From: Szabonella sp046295215
Lineage (GTDB): Bacteria; Pseudomonadota; Alphaproteobacteria; Rhodobacterales; Rhodobacteraceae
Direction of reading: 5' to 3'
Length of the DNA stretch: 64,000 bases
Assembly: GCA_046295215.1 (NCBI GenBank)
Contig: JBKBNP010000004.1
Location: 43,199 to 107,198, forward strand
Each line of letters opens with the position of its first letter. Within the stretch, counting starts at the first letter, position 1. Shown piece by piece: positions 45,748 through 54,693 of the stretch. Below the pieces are notes generated by a model. The model ran no database searches, was not told the origin of the DNA, and saw only the letters and a program-made list of their open reading frames with translations. Both the position numbers and the translations under genes were made by a program.

Positions 45748-47310
45748 TTATTCGTCGCGCCAGACGTTCCAGAACGACCCGTTGCTGTCATCGCTCGCGA
45801 TGTTGCGCAGGTTGGTGTTGGCCGCCATGATGACAAAGACATCGCCGGTCCACATCTCGTTGTTGAACTTGGCCTGCAGTTCGTAGAACTCGGCCGCCGC
45901 CGCCGCGCGGCCTTCCTCGCTGTCGGCATTAATCGCGCGGTCCAGCACCTCGGTCCAGCCTTCGGGCAGGTTGGGCCAGGGGTTGCCGTTGCGGTCCACA
46001 CCGCTGGAGTCGAGATAGCGCAGCCCGACGAGCGAACCGCCGCCCGCGCCCTTCAACTCCCACGCCGACAGATCACGGCGCAGGGTGCCGAAGGTCGCCC
46101 CGTCAAGGTTTTCCATCCGCACGTTCAGGCCCAGATCCCGCAGATACTGGTCCATCGCCGGGGCCTTTTCCCAGCCGGTCGCCCCGCCGGGCACGACGAG
46201 AAACCTGATCTCCTCGTTTTTGTAGCCGGATTCGGCGACCAGTTTCTTGGCCAGATCCATGTCCTTGGGGTAATGGTGCGACTGGTCCACCCAGGGCCAT
46301 TGCGGTTCCTGGAAGCGCGGGGTGTTGTTCACGCGCCAGTAATCCGACGGGCCGAAGCCTGCCATCAGCTCCTCGGTGTCAAGCCCCGCCCGCACGGCAT
46401 CGCGGAGCAGCGGGTAATCTGCAAAGACGCCTTGCGCCACGTTGAACTTGTAGTAGACCCGGTTGCCGGGGCGCGTGGGAATGACCTGCGTGTTGGGGGC
46501 GGCGATCAGGCGCGCGGCCTCATCCCCCGGCACCTGAACGGCGAAATCGACCTCACCGGCCAGCAGGGCGGAAACCCGCGTCGAGGGATCGGCGATATGG
46601 ACATAGGTTACCTCGTCGAAATAGGCGCAGCGCGGACCGGCATTGAAGCTCGGCTCGCCCTCCATGCGGGTATAGCCGTCGAAGCGGCGGAGCGTGGTGC
46701 GCACCTCGGGGACGATCTCATGCACCATATAGGGGCCGGTGCCGACGACCTGCTCGGCCAGATCGGCCCGCGTCGTGCCCAGTTCGCGTGCAATCTCGGC
46801 GGGCATGATCGACCAGCCGCCCGACATTGCGGAAATGGATTCCAGCAACGCGCCATAGCGTTTGGTCAGGTGGATGGCCACGGTGCCGTCATCGACCGCC
46901 TCGACCCGGTCCACCGATGCCAGTTCGAACCGGCGCGATCCGACTTCCTTGTAACGCTCCCACGAGGCCACGACATCCTCGGCCACCAGCGGCTTGCCGT
47001 TGTGGAATGTCACGCCCTCGCGCAGCTTGAAGGTCCAGGTCAACCCGTCCTCGCTGGTTTCCCACGATGTTGCCAGCGCCGGTTGTGACACGAGATTGGA
47101 ATCGAGCGCCACAAGCTGTTCATAGACCGCGCTGCGCGGCGGGGTGGGCTCGTTGGTGATCATCATGTGATCGAGCGTGATGAGCGGCAGTGGCCCCGCA
47201 ACGGTCAGCGTGCCGCCGAACTTGCCGTCACATTCTGCCTGCGCCGCCCCGGCAAATGCCATGGCCCCCAGAATTGCCCCCAGTGCGGTTGTGTTGAAAC
47301 GTGTTTTCAC
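45748..47310 (-). CDS. Dpp/Opp-family extracellular substrate-binding protein (SBP_bac_5)
   Basis: 520 residues with a signal peptide ending GAAQAE. Motifs: YEQLVALDSNLVSQPALATSWE, EDGLTWTFKLREGVTFHNGKP, YGALLESISAMSGG, VGTGPYMVHEI and DYWRVNNTPRFQE, typical of the family that delivers peptides, opines or similar compounds. The position between DppD- and DppB-like genes shows it serves this transporter. A candidate operator lies 34 bases upstream, suggesting an internal promoter. Confidence 0.93.
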   Translation of the reverse strand: MKTRFNTTALGAILGAMAFAGAAQAECDGKFGGTLTVAGPLPLITLDHMMITNEPTPPRSAVYEQLVALDSNLVSQPALATSWETSEDGLTWTFKLREGVTFHNGKPLVAEDVVASWERYKEVGSRRFELASVDRVEAVDDGTVAIHLTKRYGALLESISAMSGGWSIMPAEIARELGTTRADLAEQVVGTGPYMVHEIVPEVRTTLRRFDGYTRMEGEPSFNAGPRCAYFDEVTYVHIADPSTRVSALLAGEVDFAVQVPGDEAARLIAAPNTQVIPTRPGNRVYYKFNVAQGVFADYPLLRDAVRAGLDTEELMAGFGPSDYWRVNNTPRFQEPQWPWVDQSHHYPKDMDLAKKLVAESGYKNEEIRFLVVPGGATGWEKAPAMDQYLRDLGLNVRMENLDGATFGTLRRDLSAWELKGAGGGSLVGLRYLDSSGVDRNGNPWPNLPEGWTEVLDRAINADSEEGRAAAAAEFYELQAKFNNEMWTGDVFVIMAANTNLRNIASDDSNGSFWNVWRDE

Positions 47311-47343
47311 GGTCTTCTCCCTGTTTGTCCGCCTTGGCGGAAT

Positions 47344-47358
47344 TGTAATTCAACTTCA
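47344..47358 (-). promoter_or_regulatory. Candidate RpiR operator before the binding-protein gene
   Basis: TGTAATTCAACTTCA differs at two positions from TGTAACTTAACTTCA at 53494-53508, in the divergent promoter of the same gene set. The TGTAA half-site resembles RpiR/HexR-type sites. Confidence 0.5.
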
Positions 47359-47424
47359 TTTTCGCGTCAGATCGACGGATTTTTCAACCTTTTTCGAAAC
47401 TTGATTTCACCCAAAGCTCCCCGA

Positions 47425-48423
47425 TCAAACCGCAACTGTCTGGCGCATCACGTCCTGCGTATACCAGCAGCGCGCCGCCCGGTCGGGGCCCAGATCCTGC
47501 AAGGGCGGGTCTTCGGCGCGGCAGCGGTCGGTCGCCATGGTGCAGCGCGCGGCGAATTTGCAGCCCTGCACATCGCCCAGATCGGCCAGCGTCGGCACCA
47601 GCCCCGGGATTGCGGAAAGCTGGCCGCGCTGTGTCGTCAGGTTCGGCGTGGATCGCATCAGCCCCAGCGTGTAGGGATGGGCGGGGTTGGCGAACAACTG
47701 CCGGACCGGCGCCTGTTCCACCACGCGGCCCGCATACATCACCACCACCCGGTCGGCCATTTCCGCGACCACGCCCAGATCATGCGTGATGAGCAGCAGC
47801 GCCGTGCCCATCTGCGCGCAAAGCCCCCGCATCAACTCCAGGATCTGCGCCTGAATGGTCACGTCGAGGGCGGTTGTCGGCTCATCCGCGATCAGGAGGC
47901 GCGGATTGGACAAGAGCGCCATGGCGATCATCACCCGCTGCCGCATCCCGCCGCTGAGCTGGTGCGGATAGGCGCGCATCCGGCCTTCGGGGTCGGGGAT
48001 GCCGACCTTTTGCAGCATCTCCAGCACATCGGCACGGGCCGCACCCTTGCGGGTGGGATGGTGGCGGCGGATCACCTCGGCCAACTGGTTTTCGACCGTC
48101 AGGATCGGGTTGAGCGCGGTCAGCGGTTCCTGAAAGATCATCGCGGCGCGGTTGCCCCGGATATCCTCAATCTCGGTCTGCGATTTTGTCAGCAGATCCT
48201 CGCCTTCCAGCCGGATCTGACCGCCCACGATTTCCCCGGGGGGCGAGATCAGCCGCAAAAGTGACAGCGCCGTGACGCTCTTGCCGCAGCCGGATTCGCC
48301 GACCAGCGCCACGGTTTCCCCCGCCGCGATGGAGAAGCTGACATCATCCACCGCCTTGAGCGGCGCGCCGCGCGACAGGAATTGCGTTTGCAGGTTCTTC
48401 ACTTCAAGCACGGGCGCGGTCAT
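47425..48423 (-). CDS. Dpp/Opp-type ABC transporter ATP-binding protein (DppD-like)
   Basis: 332 residues from ATG 48423, which overlaps the DppC-like stop (ATGA). Walker A GESGCGKS, Q-loop IFQEPLTALNP, signature LSGGMRQR, Walker B LLIADEPTTALD and switch THD are present. The C-terminal oligopeptide extension with CKFAARCTMATDRCRAEDP carries four Cys, as in the iron-sulfur-binding tails of this family. Confidence 0.94.
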   Translation of the reverse strand: MTAPVLEVKNLQTQFLSRGAPLKAVDDVSFSIAAGETVALVGESGCGKSVTALSLLRLISPPGEIVGGQIRLEGEDLLTKSQTEIEDIRGNRAAMIFQEPLTALNPILTVENQLAEVIRRHHPTRKGAARADVLEMLQKVGIPDPEGRMRAYPHQLSGGMRQRVMIAMALLSNPRLLIADEPTTALDVTIQAQILELMRGLCAQMGTALLLITHDLGVVAEMADRVVVMYAGRVVEQAPVRQLFANPAHPYTLGLMRSTPNLTTQRGQLSAIPGLVPTLADLGDVQGCKFAARCTMATDRCRAEDPPLQDLGPDRAARCWYTQDVMRQTVAV

Positions 48424-49283
48424 CGTCCTGCCTCCATCCGCGGGTCCAGTTTGTCGCGCAGACCATCGCCCAGAATGTTCAGCCCCAGCACCGATACCAT
48501 GATGAACAGCCCCGGAAAGGTGGTCATCCACCAGCCGTTGTGCAGATAGGACCGCCCGTCGGCGAGGATGTTGCCCCAGCTTGGCTGCGGCGGCGGCGTG
48601 CCGGCACCCACATAGCTCAGCCCCGCCTCTGCGATGATGGCGAGTGCCAGGATGAAGGTCGCCTGCACCATCAGCGGCGCCATGACATTGGGCAGGATAT
48701 AGCGCCAGATGATGAGCGCATCGCCAAGGCCGATGGCGCGGGCGGATTCGACATAGGTTTCCTCGCGCACGCTCAGCACCTTGCCGCGCACCACGCGGGC
48801 GGTATGGGGGATGAAGCTGACGGTCAGCGCGATCACCACATTCTGCGTGCTGGCACCGAGCGCCGCCACGATGGCGATGGCCAGCAGGATCGAGGGGAAG
48901 GTCATCAGCGCGTCCATGACCCGCATCAACGGCCCGTCCATCCGCCGGAAATAGCCCGAGACCAGCCCGACAAAGGCCCCGATCACCGTCGAGAGGATCA
49001 CGACAGCCGTGCCCACCACCACGGAAACCCGCGCGCCATAGACGATCCGGCTGTAGATGTCGCGCCCGTTGTTGTCGGTGCCCAGCCAGTGTTCGGCCCC
49101 GGGCGGCATCAGCCGCGCCGACATGCGCACCCGCAACGGGTCATGGGTGGCGAGCAACGGGGCCGCCACGGCGATCAGCACGACCAGCAGCACCAGAAAC
49201 CCGCCGAACAGGATCCGCCCGTTCAGCGGCCCGATCCGCGCCCGCAGGGCCGCGATGTGTGACATTTGCCCGGTTGCGATCAT
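48420..49283 (-). CDS. Dpp/Opp-type ABC transporter permease (DppC-like)
   Basis: 287 residues. N-terminal OppC_N segment, then HWLGTDNNGRDIYSRIVYGARVS, a family hallmark, the EAA-like YVESARAIGLGD and ILPNVMAPLMVQ, and the late LSYVGAGTPPPQPSWGNIL. It overlaps the DppD-like gene by 4 bases and the DppF-like gene by 4 bases. Confidence 0.94.
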   Translation of the reverse strand: MIATGQMSHIAALRARIGPLNGRILFGGFLVLLVVLIAVAAPLLATHDPLRVRMSARLMPPGAEHWLGTDNNGRDIYSRIVYGARVSVVVGTAVVILSTVIGAFVGLVSGYFRRMDGPLMRVMDALMTFPSILLAIAIVAALGASTQNVVIALTVSFIPHTARVVRGKVLSVREETYVESARAIGLGDALIIWRYILPNVMAPLMVQATFILALAIIAEAGLSYVGAGTPPPQPSWGNILADGRSYLHNGWWMTTFPGLFIMVSVLGLNILGDGLRDKLDPRMEAGR

Positions 49284-50341
49284 TGGGAAACCTCCTTCGG
49301 GCTGCGGGGGGCAGGGGCGGGGATGCCTTGCAGGGCAAGCTCGTCGGCCAGATGGCAGGCGACCTCTCCGGCCCGGCCCGATCCGCGCGCAATCGTGCGC
49401 AGGGCGGGTACGTCGCGGCGGCAGACATCCTGCGCAAAGGTGCAGCGCGGATGGAAGGGGCAGCCGGGCGGCGGGTTCGAGGGGCTGGGCACATCGCCGG
49501 TCAGGATCACCCGGCCCTTGCGCTCGATCGAGGGGTCCGGCACCGGGATCGCGGACAGCAGGGCGGCGGTATAGGGGTGGCGCGGTTCCTCGAACAGCGC
49601 CGCCGTTTCCGCCAGTTCCACGATCCGGCCCAGATACATCACCGCCACGCGGTCGCTGACATAGCGCACCACGCTCAGGTCATGCGAGATGAACAGATAG
49701 GTCAGCCCGAAATCGCGTTGCAACTCGGACAGCAGGTTCAGCACCTGCGCCTGGATCGAGACATCCAGCGCCGAGATCGGTTCGTCGCAGACCACGAATT
49801 TCGGCCGCACGGCCAGCGCGCGCGCGATCCCGATGCGCTGGCGCTGCCCGCCGCTGAACTGATGCGGAAACTTGTCGCGGTGTGAGGGCGACAGGCCCAC
49901 GATGTTCATCAACCGGTCCACCTCGGCATCCACCTCGGCAGCCCCCCGGGCGAGGCCGTGGAAGACCAGCGGTTCGGCGATCAGCTGGCGCACCCGCATC
50001 CGTGGATTGAGCGAGGAGAACGGATCCTGAAAGATGATCTGCATGTTGCGGCGCAGGGCGCGCAGCGCGGAACGGTCCAGCCTGCGCACGTCCTGCCCGT
50101 CAAAGATAACCTCGCCCGCCGTCGCCTCGATCAGCCGCAGCAGCAACCGGCCTGCCGTGCTTTTGCCGCAGCCCGATTCGCCGACCAGCGCCAGCGTCTC
50201 GCCCTGCCGGATGGTCAGCGTCACATCCTCGACCGCGCGCACATGGCCCACGACCCGGCGGAACACGCCCGAGGTGACGGGGAAATGCTTCTTCAGCCCG
50301 GTGACACGCAGCAGATCCTGCGGTTCTGTCGTCTCGGCCAT
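49280..50341 (-). CDS. Dpp/Opp-type ABC transporter ATP-binding protein (DppF-like)
   Basis: 353 residues from ATG 50341. Walker A GESGCGKSTAGR, IFQDPFSSLNPRM, signature FSGGQRQR, Walker B FVVCDEPISALD and FISHDLSVV. The C-terminal tail CPFHPRCTFAQDVCRRD has the family cysteines. It forms the ATPase heterodimer with the DppD-like protein. The RidA gene ends 46 bases upstream. Confidence 0.94.
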   Translation of the reverse strand: MAETTEPQDLLRVTGLKKHFPVTSGVFRRVVGHVRAVEDVTLTIRQGETLALVGESGCGKSTAGRLLLRLIEATAGEVIFDGQDVRRLDRSALRALRRNMQIIFQDPFSSLNPRMRVRQLIAEPLVFHGLARGAAEVDAEVDRLMNIVGLSPSHRDKFPHQFSGGQRQRIGIARALAVRPKFVVCDEPISALDVSIQAQVLNLLSELQRDFGLTYLFISHDLSVVRYVSDRVAVMYLGRIVELAETAALFEEPRHPYTAALLSAIPVPDPSIERKGRVILTGDVPSPSNPPPGCPFHPRCTFAQDVCRRDVPALRTIARGSGRAGEVACHLADELALQGIPAPAPRSPKEVSQ

Positions 50342-50387
50342 GGTCAGCGTCCCCCCTGCCGGTGAAAATGCGGCCCCGCCCACAAGC

Positions 50388-50780
50388 TCAGCCCGCGACC
50401 GGCTTGTAGGCGATCACATCGACCTCGACCTTGGCATCGACCATCAGCCGCGCCTGCACGGTGGACCGCGCCGGTCCGCCATTGGGGAAGAATTCGGCAT
50501 AAACCTTGTTGAACGTCCAGAAATCGCGCGGATCATCCAGCCAGCAATTCGCCTTCACCACATCGTCGAAGGTGCAGCCCGCCATGTCCAGCACGCGGGC
50601 GACGTTCTGCATCGTGCGGCGGGTCTGCGCCTCGATGCCGCCTGCCTCGACCTCGCCGTTTTCGTCCATCGCGATCTGACCCGAGACATAGACGAAATCG
50701 CCTGCCCGGACGGCGGGTGAAAACGGAAGCGCCTGCCCCCCGGCTCCGGTGCGTGCGGCCCCTATACGTTCTATGGTCAT
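50388..50780 (-). CDS. RidA-family (YjgF/YER057c/UK114) enamine/imine deaminase
   Basis: 130 residues. The RidA fold is visible in FSPAVRAGDFVYVSGQI, TRRTMQNVARVL, KANCWLDDPRDFWTFNKVYAEFF and ARSTVQARLMVDAKVEVDVIAY, including the conserved Arg of the ARSTV motif. RidA hydrolyses reactive enamines released by PLP-dependent dehydratases such as serine dehydratase. The next gene upstream encodes exactly such a PLP enzyme, which explains the pairing. Confidence 0.92.
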   Translation of the reverse strand: MTIERIGAARTGAGGQALPFSPAVRAGDFVYVSGQIAMDENGEVEAGGIEAQTRRTMQNVARVLDMAGCTFDDVVKANCWLDDPRDFWTFNKVYAEFFPNGGPARSTVQARLMVDAKVEVDVIAYKPVAG

Positions 50781-50838
50781 GTGCTTCTGTCCCCGTTCCG
50801 AATGTTCTTTTGTGTTTCGGTGCCCGCGCCCTGCGCGA

Positions 50839-51891
50839 TCACCAGACCTTGCCGCGCGCGACCACCTCGGTCGCACCCTCTGCGCGGTCGCCGCGCACCA
50901 GTTGCACCTCGTCCAGCATATTGGCGACGACGCAGGCGTGATTGGGCACGATGCGCAGGCGCTGGCCGACCTTCAGGCCGATGGCGTCGGCGCGCAGCGT
51001 TCCATGTTCTTCCGACAGGGTGGCAATGGTGATGTCGGGGCGGCCCAGAACATGACCATGCCCGTCAAGGCCCAGAAGATCCGAGGTCAGCACCTTGGAC
51101 CCCGCGTCGATGATCGCGCGGTCCGGGGCGGGCACGGACACCACCGTCACCAGCACGGTCAGCGCGCAATCGGACCAGTCGCAGATCCCGCGCGCCACCA
51201 GCGAGCGGTCGTTGTAGACATAGGTGCCGATGCGGTATTCCGTCGGCAGGTCCAGCGCTGCCGCCTGCCACATGTCGGGCGACCCGCCGGTGGAGATCAG
51301 ATCCACGCTCAGACCCGCCGCCTTGCAGGCCCGGACGGCGCCTTGCAACCAATCCGCCACCTCTGCGGTGCGGTTCGCGGGCGGATAGGTCATCAGCCCG
51401 GCAAAACGCAGGCCCGGAGCGGCCTCGATCACGGCGGCAAGCACCGCCGCAGCCTCGGGCGTCGCCACGCCGCAGCGCCCGGCCCCGGTGTCACATTCCA
51501 CCAGCACCGGCAGCGGCGTTGCGGCGTCGGCAAAGGTGGCGGACAACCCCTGCACGACCTCCACATTGTCGGCCACCACGCCGAGCGTGACATCCCCGGC
51601 CAGCGCCCGCAGTTCCGCCAGCTTTTCTGCGCCGAGGATATTGTAGGTCAGCAGAATATCCGAAACCCCGCCCTGCGAGATCATCGCCCGCGCCTCGGAG
51701 ATTTTCTGACAAGTGATCCCCACCGCCCCCGCCGCGATCTGGCGTTTGGCCAGAAGGGGCAGCTTGTGCGTTTTGATATGCGGGCGCACCCGGACCCCCG
51801 CCGCATCGGCATGGCGCTGGAAGCGGTCGATATTCGCCTCGGCTGTGTCAAGATCAACCAGAACCGCCGGGGTGGTGACTTCGGGGAACAT
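50839..51891 (-). CDS. D-serine/D-threonine dehydratase-like PLP enzyme (alanine racemase fold)
   Basis: 350 residues. The N-terminal alanine-racemase-type barrel has the PLP lysine in RPHIKTHKLP, followed by VECDTGAGRCGV, and ends in a PLP-phosphate loop around STGGSPDM. The C-terminal D-serine-dehydratase-like domain has PNHACVVANM with the His and Cys that bind zinc in DSD1-type enzymes. Expected reaction: zinc-dependent elimination or retro-aldol cleavage of a D-hydroxyamino acid. The start overlaps the M81 gene stop by one base. Together with RidA and a peptide-type importer it suggests catabolism of D-amino-acid-containing compounds. Confidence 0.88.
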   Translation of the reverse strand: MFPEVTTPAVLVDLDTAEANIDRFQRHADAAGVRVRPHIKTHKLPLLAKRQIAAGAVGITCQKISEARAMISQGGVSDILLTYNILGAEKLAELRALAGDVTLGVVADNVEVVQGLSATFADAATPLPVLVECDTGAGRCGVATPEAAAVLAAVIEAAPGLRFAGLMTYPPANRTAEVADWLQGAVRACKAAGLSVDLISTGGSPDMWQAAALDLPTEYRIGTYVYNDRSLVARGICDWSDCALTVLVTVVSVPAPDRAIIDAGSKVLTSDLLGLDGHGHVLGRPDITIATLSEEHGTLRADAIGLKVGQRLRIVPNHACVVANMLDEVQLVRGDRAEGATEVVARGKVW

Positions 51892-53357
51892 CAGGCCATC
51901 TCCGTTTCATGCGGGTTGTCGATGATGGGCCAGATGGCGCGTGTCAGGTTGCGGTAATCGGTCTTGCGCGGATCGTTCGGATAGGGCCCCTCCACCGCAC
52001 AATACAGGATTTCTGCGGCAATCGGTGCAAAAGCGCCATGGAAATGGTTGGTCGATTTCACGACCAGCGCGCGGCGGGCGGCAATGTCGATGCCGAGATT
52101 GGTGAAAAGGTCGGGCGAGAAGGATTGCGAGCGGTTGGTGTTCAGCACCACCTCGATGCCGTCAAAGGCGACCACCGCGCAATCTCCAAGCGGCACGACC
52201 GAGGCACCAAAGCTCTGCACCGCATCGCGTTGCAGCCGCTGCACGCGCACCACCGCATCCACCGGGTCGCCCGCCACATCCGAGGTCTTGCCCCCGAAAC
52301 GCAGCTTGATTTCGGCGCCTTCCCCTGCGGCAAAACAGATACGCACCGCCATCGGATCCCAGATCGTGCCGAAGGCGATGTTCGTCAGCCCCATCTCCAT
52401 CACCGCGCGCAGGATGATGGTGGAATCGCCCGCCGTGCCGCCCCCCGGATTGTCCCAGACATCGGCCACGACCACCGGCCCCGCCGTGGCGGCGGCAACC
52501 TCGGCCAGCACGATGTCAGGCGCCCGGAAGGGCGGGCGGGCGCGACCGCGAAAGCTGAACAGTTCCATGCCCAGATCCCGCGCAAGACGCGCGCCCTTCG
52601 GCGCGTCATTGTCGGTGATGACCACCAGCTTTGCCCCCAGATCGGGTGTATCGGCGGCCATGAAGCCATGGATCGCGGACACCGACAGAACCTCGCCCGC
52701 CGCCTCCAGCGCCAGCATCCTGTCGACGAAACCGCGCATCGGCTGGCGGCTGGTCGGCAGCACATCCATCATGCGCACGTCAAAGACGGAAATGACCGGC
52801 GAAATCTCGCCCCGCGCGGCGCGCAGGGTCAGATCCACGCAGGCAACGCCCGCCTCGACGAAATCGGTATGGGGAAATTCCTTGAACACGGTGACGATGT
52901 CGGCATTCTCCACCCGCGCGGCGCTCAGGTGGCTGTGCGGGTCGAAACTCGCGCCGATCCGCGCGTCGGGGCCGACAATCTTGCGCGCTTCCGCCAGCAA
53001 CTCGCCTTCGCAATCGACGGTGCCTTCGGCGATCATCGCGCCATGCAGGCCGAAGATGACCGCATCCACCGGCATCGCGGCCCGCAACTGGCCCAGAACC
53101 TCGTCACGCAGATGCACCCAGGTGGAGGCGGCGACAAGGCCCCCGGGTTCGGCCCAGGTCGCCGTGCCCTCGATCAGTTCGATCTCGCTGCGCGCGGCGC
53201 GCGCCCGCAGTTCGGGAAAGACCGCCGAACACAGGGTCGGTGTTTCGGGATGCTCGCCGGGGGCGGCATAGAAGCTCTGCCGGAAATCGGCCAGATCGGT
53301 GCGCAGGGGCGAAAAGGTATTCGTTTCCGTGGCGATCGAGGCGCAGAACACCCGCAT
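51891..53357 (-). CDS. M81-family (microcystinase MlrC-like) metallopeptidase
   Basis: 488 residues from ATG 53357, preferred over ATG 53363 because the GGAAGGA site is spaced correctly only for the inner start. N-terminal DUF1485 features: MRVFCASIATETNTFSP, VIFGLHGAMIAEGTVDCEGELL, GASFDPHSHLS and FPHTDFVE, with His/Asp residues suited to metal binding. The C-terminal MlrC_C domain has VVADVWDNPGGGTAGDST and VLNTNRSQSFSPDLF. MlrC cleaves linearised microcystin products, but most relatives have unknown amide substrates. It heads the importer/RidA/PLP-enzyme operon. Confidence 0.9.
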   Translation of the reverse strand: MRVFCASIATETNTFSPLRTDLADFRQSFYAAPGEHPETPTLCSAVFPELRARAARSEIELIEGTATWAEPGGLVAASTWVHLRDEVLGQLRAAMPVDAVIFGLHGAMIAEGTVDCEGELLAEARKIVGPDARIGASFDPHSHLSAARVENADIVTVFKEFPHTDFVEAGVACVDLTLRAARGEISPVISVFDVRMMDVLPTSRQPMRGFVDRMLALEAAGEVLSVSAIHGFMAADTPDLGAKLVVITDNDAPKGARLARDLGMELFSFRGRARPPFRAPDIVLAEVAAATAGPVVVADVWDNPGGGTAGDSTIILRAVMEMGLTNIAFGTIWDPMAVRICFAAGEGAEIKLRFGGKTSDVAGDPVDAVVRVQRLQRDAVQSFGASVVPLGDCAVVAFDGIEVVLNTNRSQSFSPDLFTNLGIDIAARRALVVKSTNHFHGAFAPIAAEILYCAVEGPYPNDPRKTDYRNLTRAIWPIIDNPHETEMA

Positions 53358-53493
53358 GGTCATTCCTTCCGGTCAGGGCCGCAGGCCCGCTGCCGCGCCC
53401 TGCGGCGTCTGGCGTGGCGGGTGGAGACGGCCCCTGTCTGAATTGTATCTGAGTTACGGATAGTGGCAGTTTGCCCACATATCAAGTCAAAAA

Positions 53494-53508
53494 TGTAACT
53501 TAACTTCA
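53494..53508. promoter_or_regulatory. Candidate RpiR operator in the divergent M81/RpiR promoter
   Basis: TGTAACTTAACTTCA is partly palindromic and near-identical to the site at 47344. It lies in the ~225-base region between the divergent M81 and RpiR genes, placing both under probable control of the neighbouring regulator. Confidence 0.5.
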
Positions 53509-53582
53509 CAAAAGGGAAAGAGTTTGATTGCCCTTGCGATAAGGTCGTAGAGATGAAGCCGCGTTTCACATCGGAGACCCCA

Positions 53583-54518
53583 ATGAATGCCGCGAAACAG
53601 CCTCCGCGCTTGATGGCGACGCTCCAGGACCGGGGGCAGATCGGGATTGCCGATGTCATCACCGCGCTGGAACGTCAGGATGGCAAGCTTGCCGCGCGCG
53701 AACAAAAGGTTGCAAATTACGTCAAGGCGAACCTCACCCGGATCAGCAACATGACGATCGGCGAGTTGGCGGCGGCGGCGGGGGTCAGCACGCCAACGGT
53801 GGTGCGGTTCTGCCGGTCGCTCGGGAGTGACGGGTTCCGGGAGTTCAAGTTGCGGCTTGCGCAGAACCTCGCCGTCAGCATGCAATATTTCAACACCGAT
53901 CCCGGCGACCATCCGACCGGAACGGAAACCGCCTTCGACGATGTCCTGTCGGCCTTCCAGTCCGCAGCGGCGATGGTCCGTCACCAGCTTGACCACGATC
54001 AGATGGAGGCGGCGAAACTGGCCATCGTGAAATGCCGTCGGCTCGTCGCCGCCGGCATCGGGGGCGGTTCATCGATGATGGCCATGGAATTTGCCAACCG
54101 GCTTTTCCGGCTCGGCATCCTCACGACGAGTGTGGGAGACAGCTATCAGGCGCAGATGCAGGCCGCGACCCTGGGGCAGGAGGATGCCCTGATCGTGTTT
54201 TCCGCCAGCGGCGAGGTGGATGCGATGGTTGCGGCGACGAAGATCGCCAAGAGTTACGGGGCCGCGACAATCGCCATCACCCGCCCGGGGAGCAGGCTGG
54301 CCCGGATCGCGGACATCCCCGTCACCTTTGCCGTGCCCGAACATCCGGACATCTTCAAACCGACGGCGGTCAGGTTCTCGCTGCTTCTGGTGCTGGATGC
54401 GCTGTCGCTGGCGGTTGCGCGGGAAAGGCCCGAAGTCAGTTCCGAATACCTGCGCCGGGTGCGGGCATCCCTGACGGCCTATCATGGCCGGACAGGCCCG
54501 CTGCCGATCGGGGATTGA
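53583..54518 (+). CDS. RpiR/MurR-family transcriptional regulator 2
   Basis: 311 residues from ATG 53583 with GGAGA correctly spaced; an in-frame ATG at 53553 is possible. The N-terminal helix-turn-helix has LAAREQKVANYVKANLTRI, MTIGELAAAAGVSTPTVVRFCRSLG and GFREFKLRLAQ. The SIS domain (VAAGIGGGSSMMAMEFANRL, DALIVFSASGEVDAMVAATKIAK) binds an effector. It is divergent from the M81-led operon and is its likely repressor or activator. Confidence 0.92.
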   Translation: MNAAKQPPRLMATLQDRGQIGIADVITALERQDGKLAAREQKVANYVKANLTRISNMTIGELAAAAGVSTPTVVRFCRSLGSDGFREFKLRLAQNLAVSMQYFNTDPGDHPTGTETAFDDVLSAFQSAAAMVRHQLDHDQMEAAKLAIVKCRRLVAAGIGGGSSMMAMEFANRLFRLGILTTSVGDSYQAQMQAATLGQEDALIVFSASGEVDAMVAATKIAKSYGAATIAITRPGSRLARIADIPVTFAVPEHPDIFKPTAVRFSLLLVLDALSLAVARERPEVSSEYLRRVRASLTAYHGRTGPLPIGD

Positions 54519-54553
54519 GGCCCGGCGGCGGCTGTCCTCCGGCACGCGACGGC

Positions 54554-54598
54554 AGGGACCGGCAGGACTTGCGCGACCGGACAGTCCTGCCGGTCCCT
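54554..54598 (+). terminator. Strong inverted repeat after the RpiR gene
   Basis: AGGGACCGGCAGGACT (54554-54569) and AGTCCTGCCGGTCCCT (54583-54598): a perfect 16-base stem with a 13-base loop. There is no U-tract, so it may terminate weakly or act as an mRNA 3' end. Confidence 0.65.
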
Positions 54599-54693
54599 TG
54601 CTGCGGGCCATGGTTCGTCCTGGCTCCCCGCCCCATGGACGCTTTCCCCCCCTTGCGCTATCAGGCGGAAAACAGTGCGAAGGAGCCTCGCCC

